From NCBI GenBank assembly GCA_017420125.1, contig JAFOJR010000113.1:1-5867 (forward strand): a stretch of 5,867 nucleotides of DNA. The letters run 5' to 3'. Positions 5,867 to 5,867 of this stretch are shown here, one piece after another; the first letter of the stretch is position 1, and each line of letters begins with the position of its first letter. The notes below the pieces were generated by a model. The model was not told where the DNA came from. It made no database searches and saw only the letters and a program-made list of their open reading frames with translations. The translations under genes were made by a program, and so were the position numbers. Origin of the DNA: Oscillospiraceae bacterium. GTDB taxonomy: Bacteria > Bacillota > Clostridia > Oscillospirales > Oscillospiraceae.

Positions 5867-5867
5867 C

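Overview
The window holds one minus-strand operon for aromatic amino acid biosynthesis. Its 5' regulatory leader lies at the right edge and its last visible gene is cut by the left edge. In transcription order (right to left) the genes are aroF (DAHP synthase), aroB (3-dehydroquinate synthase), aroA (EPSP synthase), aroC (chorismate synthase) and pheA (fused chorismate mutase/prephenate dehydratase with an ACT domain, C-terminus missing). I found no credible plus-strand gene; the long plus-strand reading frames are shadows of these genes.

The source is most likely a low-to-moderate GC Firmicute, probably of class Clostridia. The reasons are strong AGGAGG-type ribosome binding sites, use of GTG and TTG starts, the Thermotoga/Bacillus-type DAHP synthase with an N-terminal ferredoxin-like domain, and a compact gene order with ATGA overlaps. 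This is inference; the sequence contains no taxonomic marker.

Region by region: 1-1036 is pheA (partial). 1033-2127 is aroC, with a probable TTG start. 2168-3394 is aroA. 3391-4506 is aroB, with a GTG start. 4507-4561 is a short gap with nothing recognisable beyond the aroB ribosome binding site. 4562-5581 is aroF. 5582-5867 is an untranslated leader that appears to be a complete attenuator. aroB/aroA and aroC/pheA each overlap by ATGA, which implies translational coupling.

The most interesting part is the leader. A candidate -10 box lies at the very edge (5861-5866). After it come a Shine-Dalgarno site and a 36-codon ORF (5710-5820) with Tyr-Phe-Phe-Phe, Phe-Phe and a single Phe. Next are a perfect 24-bp palindrome (5684-5707) and an 11-bp terminator hairpin with a U-tract (5625-5669), directly upstream of aroF. 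The 3' end of the small ORF can pair either with its own start region or with the 5' arm of the terminator. This gives the four-segment layout of ribosome-mediated attenuation, with Phe as the likely signal. The operon leads to phenylpyruvate, so the logic is consistent: low charged tRNA-Phe would stall the leader ribosome, release the antiterminator and turn on Phe synthesis. AroF (ferredoxin-like domain) and PheA (ACT domain) probably add feedback control at the protein level. This kind of attenuation is best known from Proteobacteria; in Firmicutes these operons are more often under T-box control, so the leader deserves a test.
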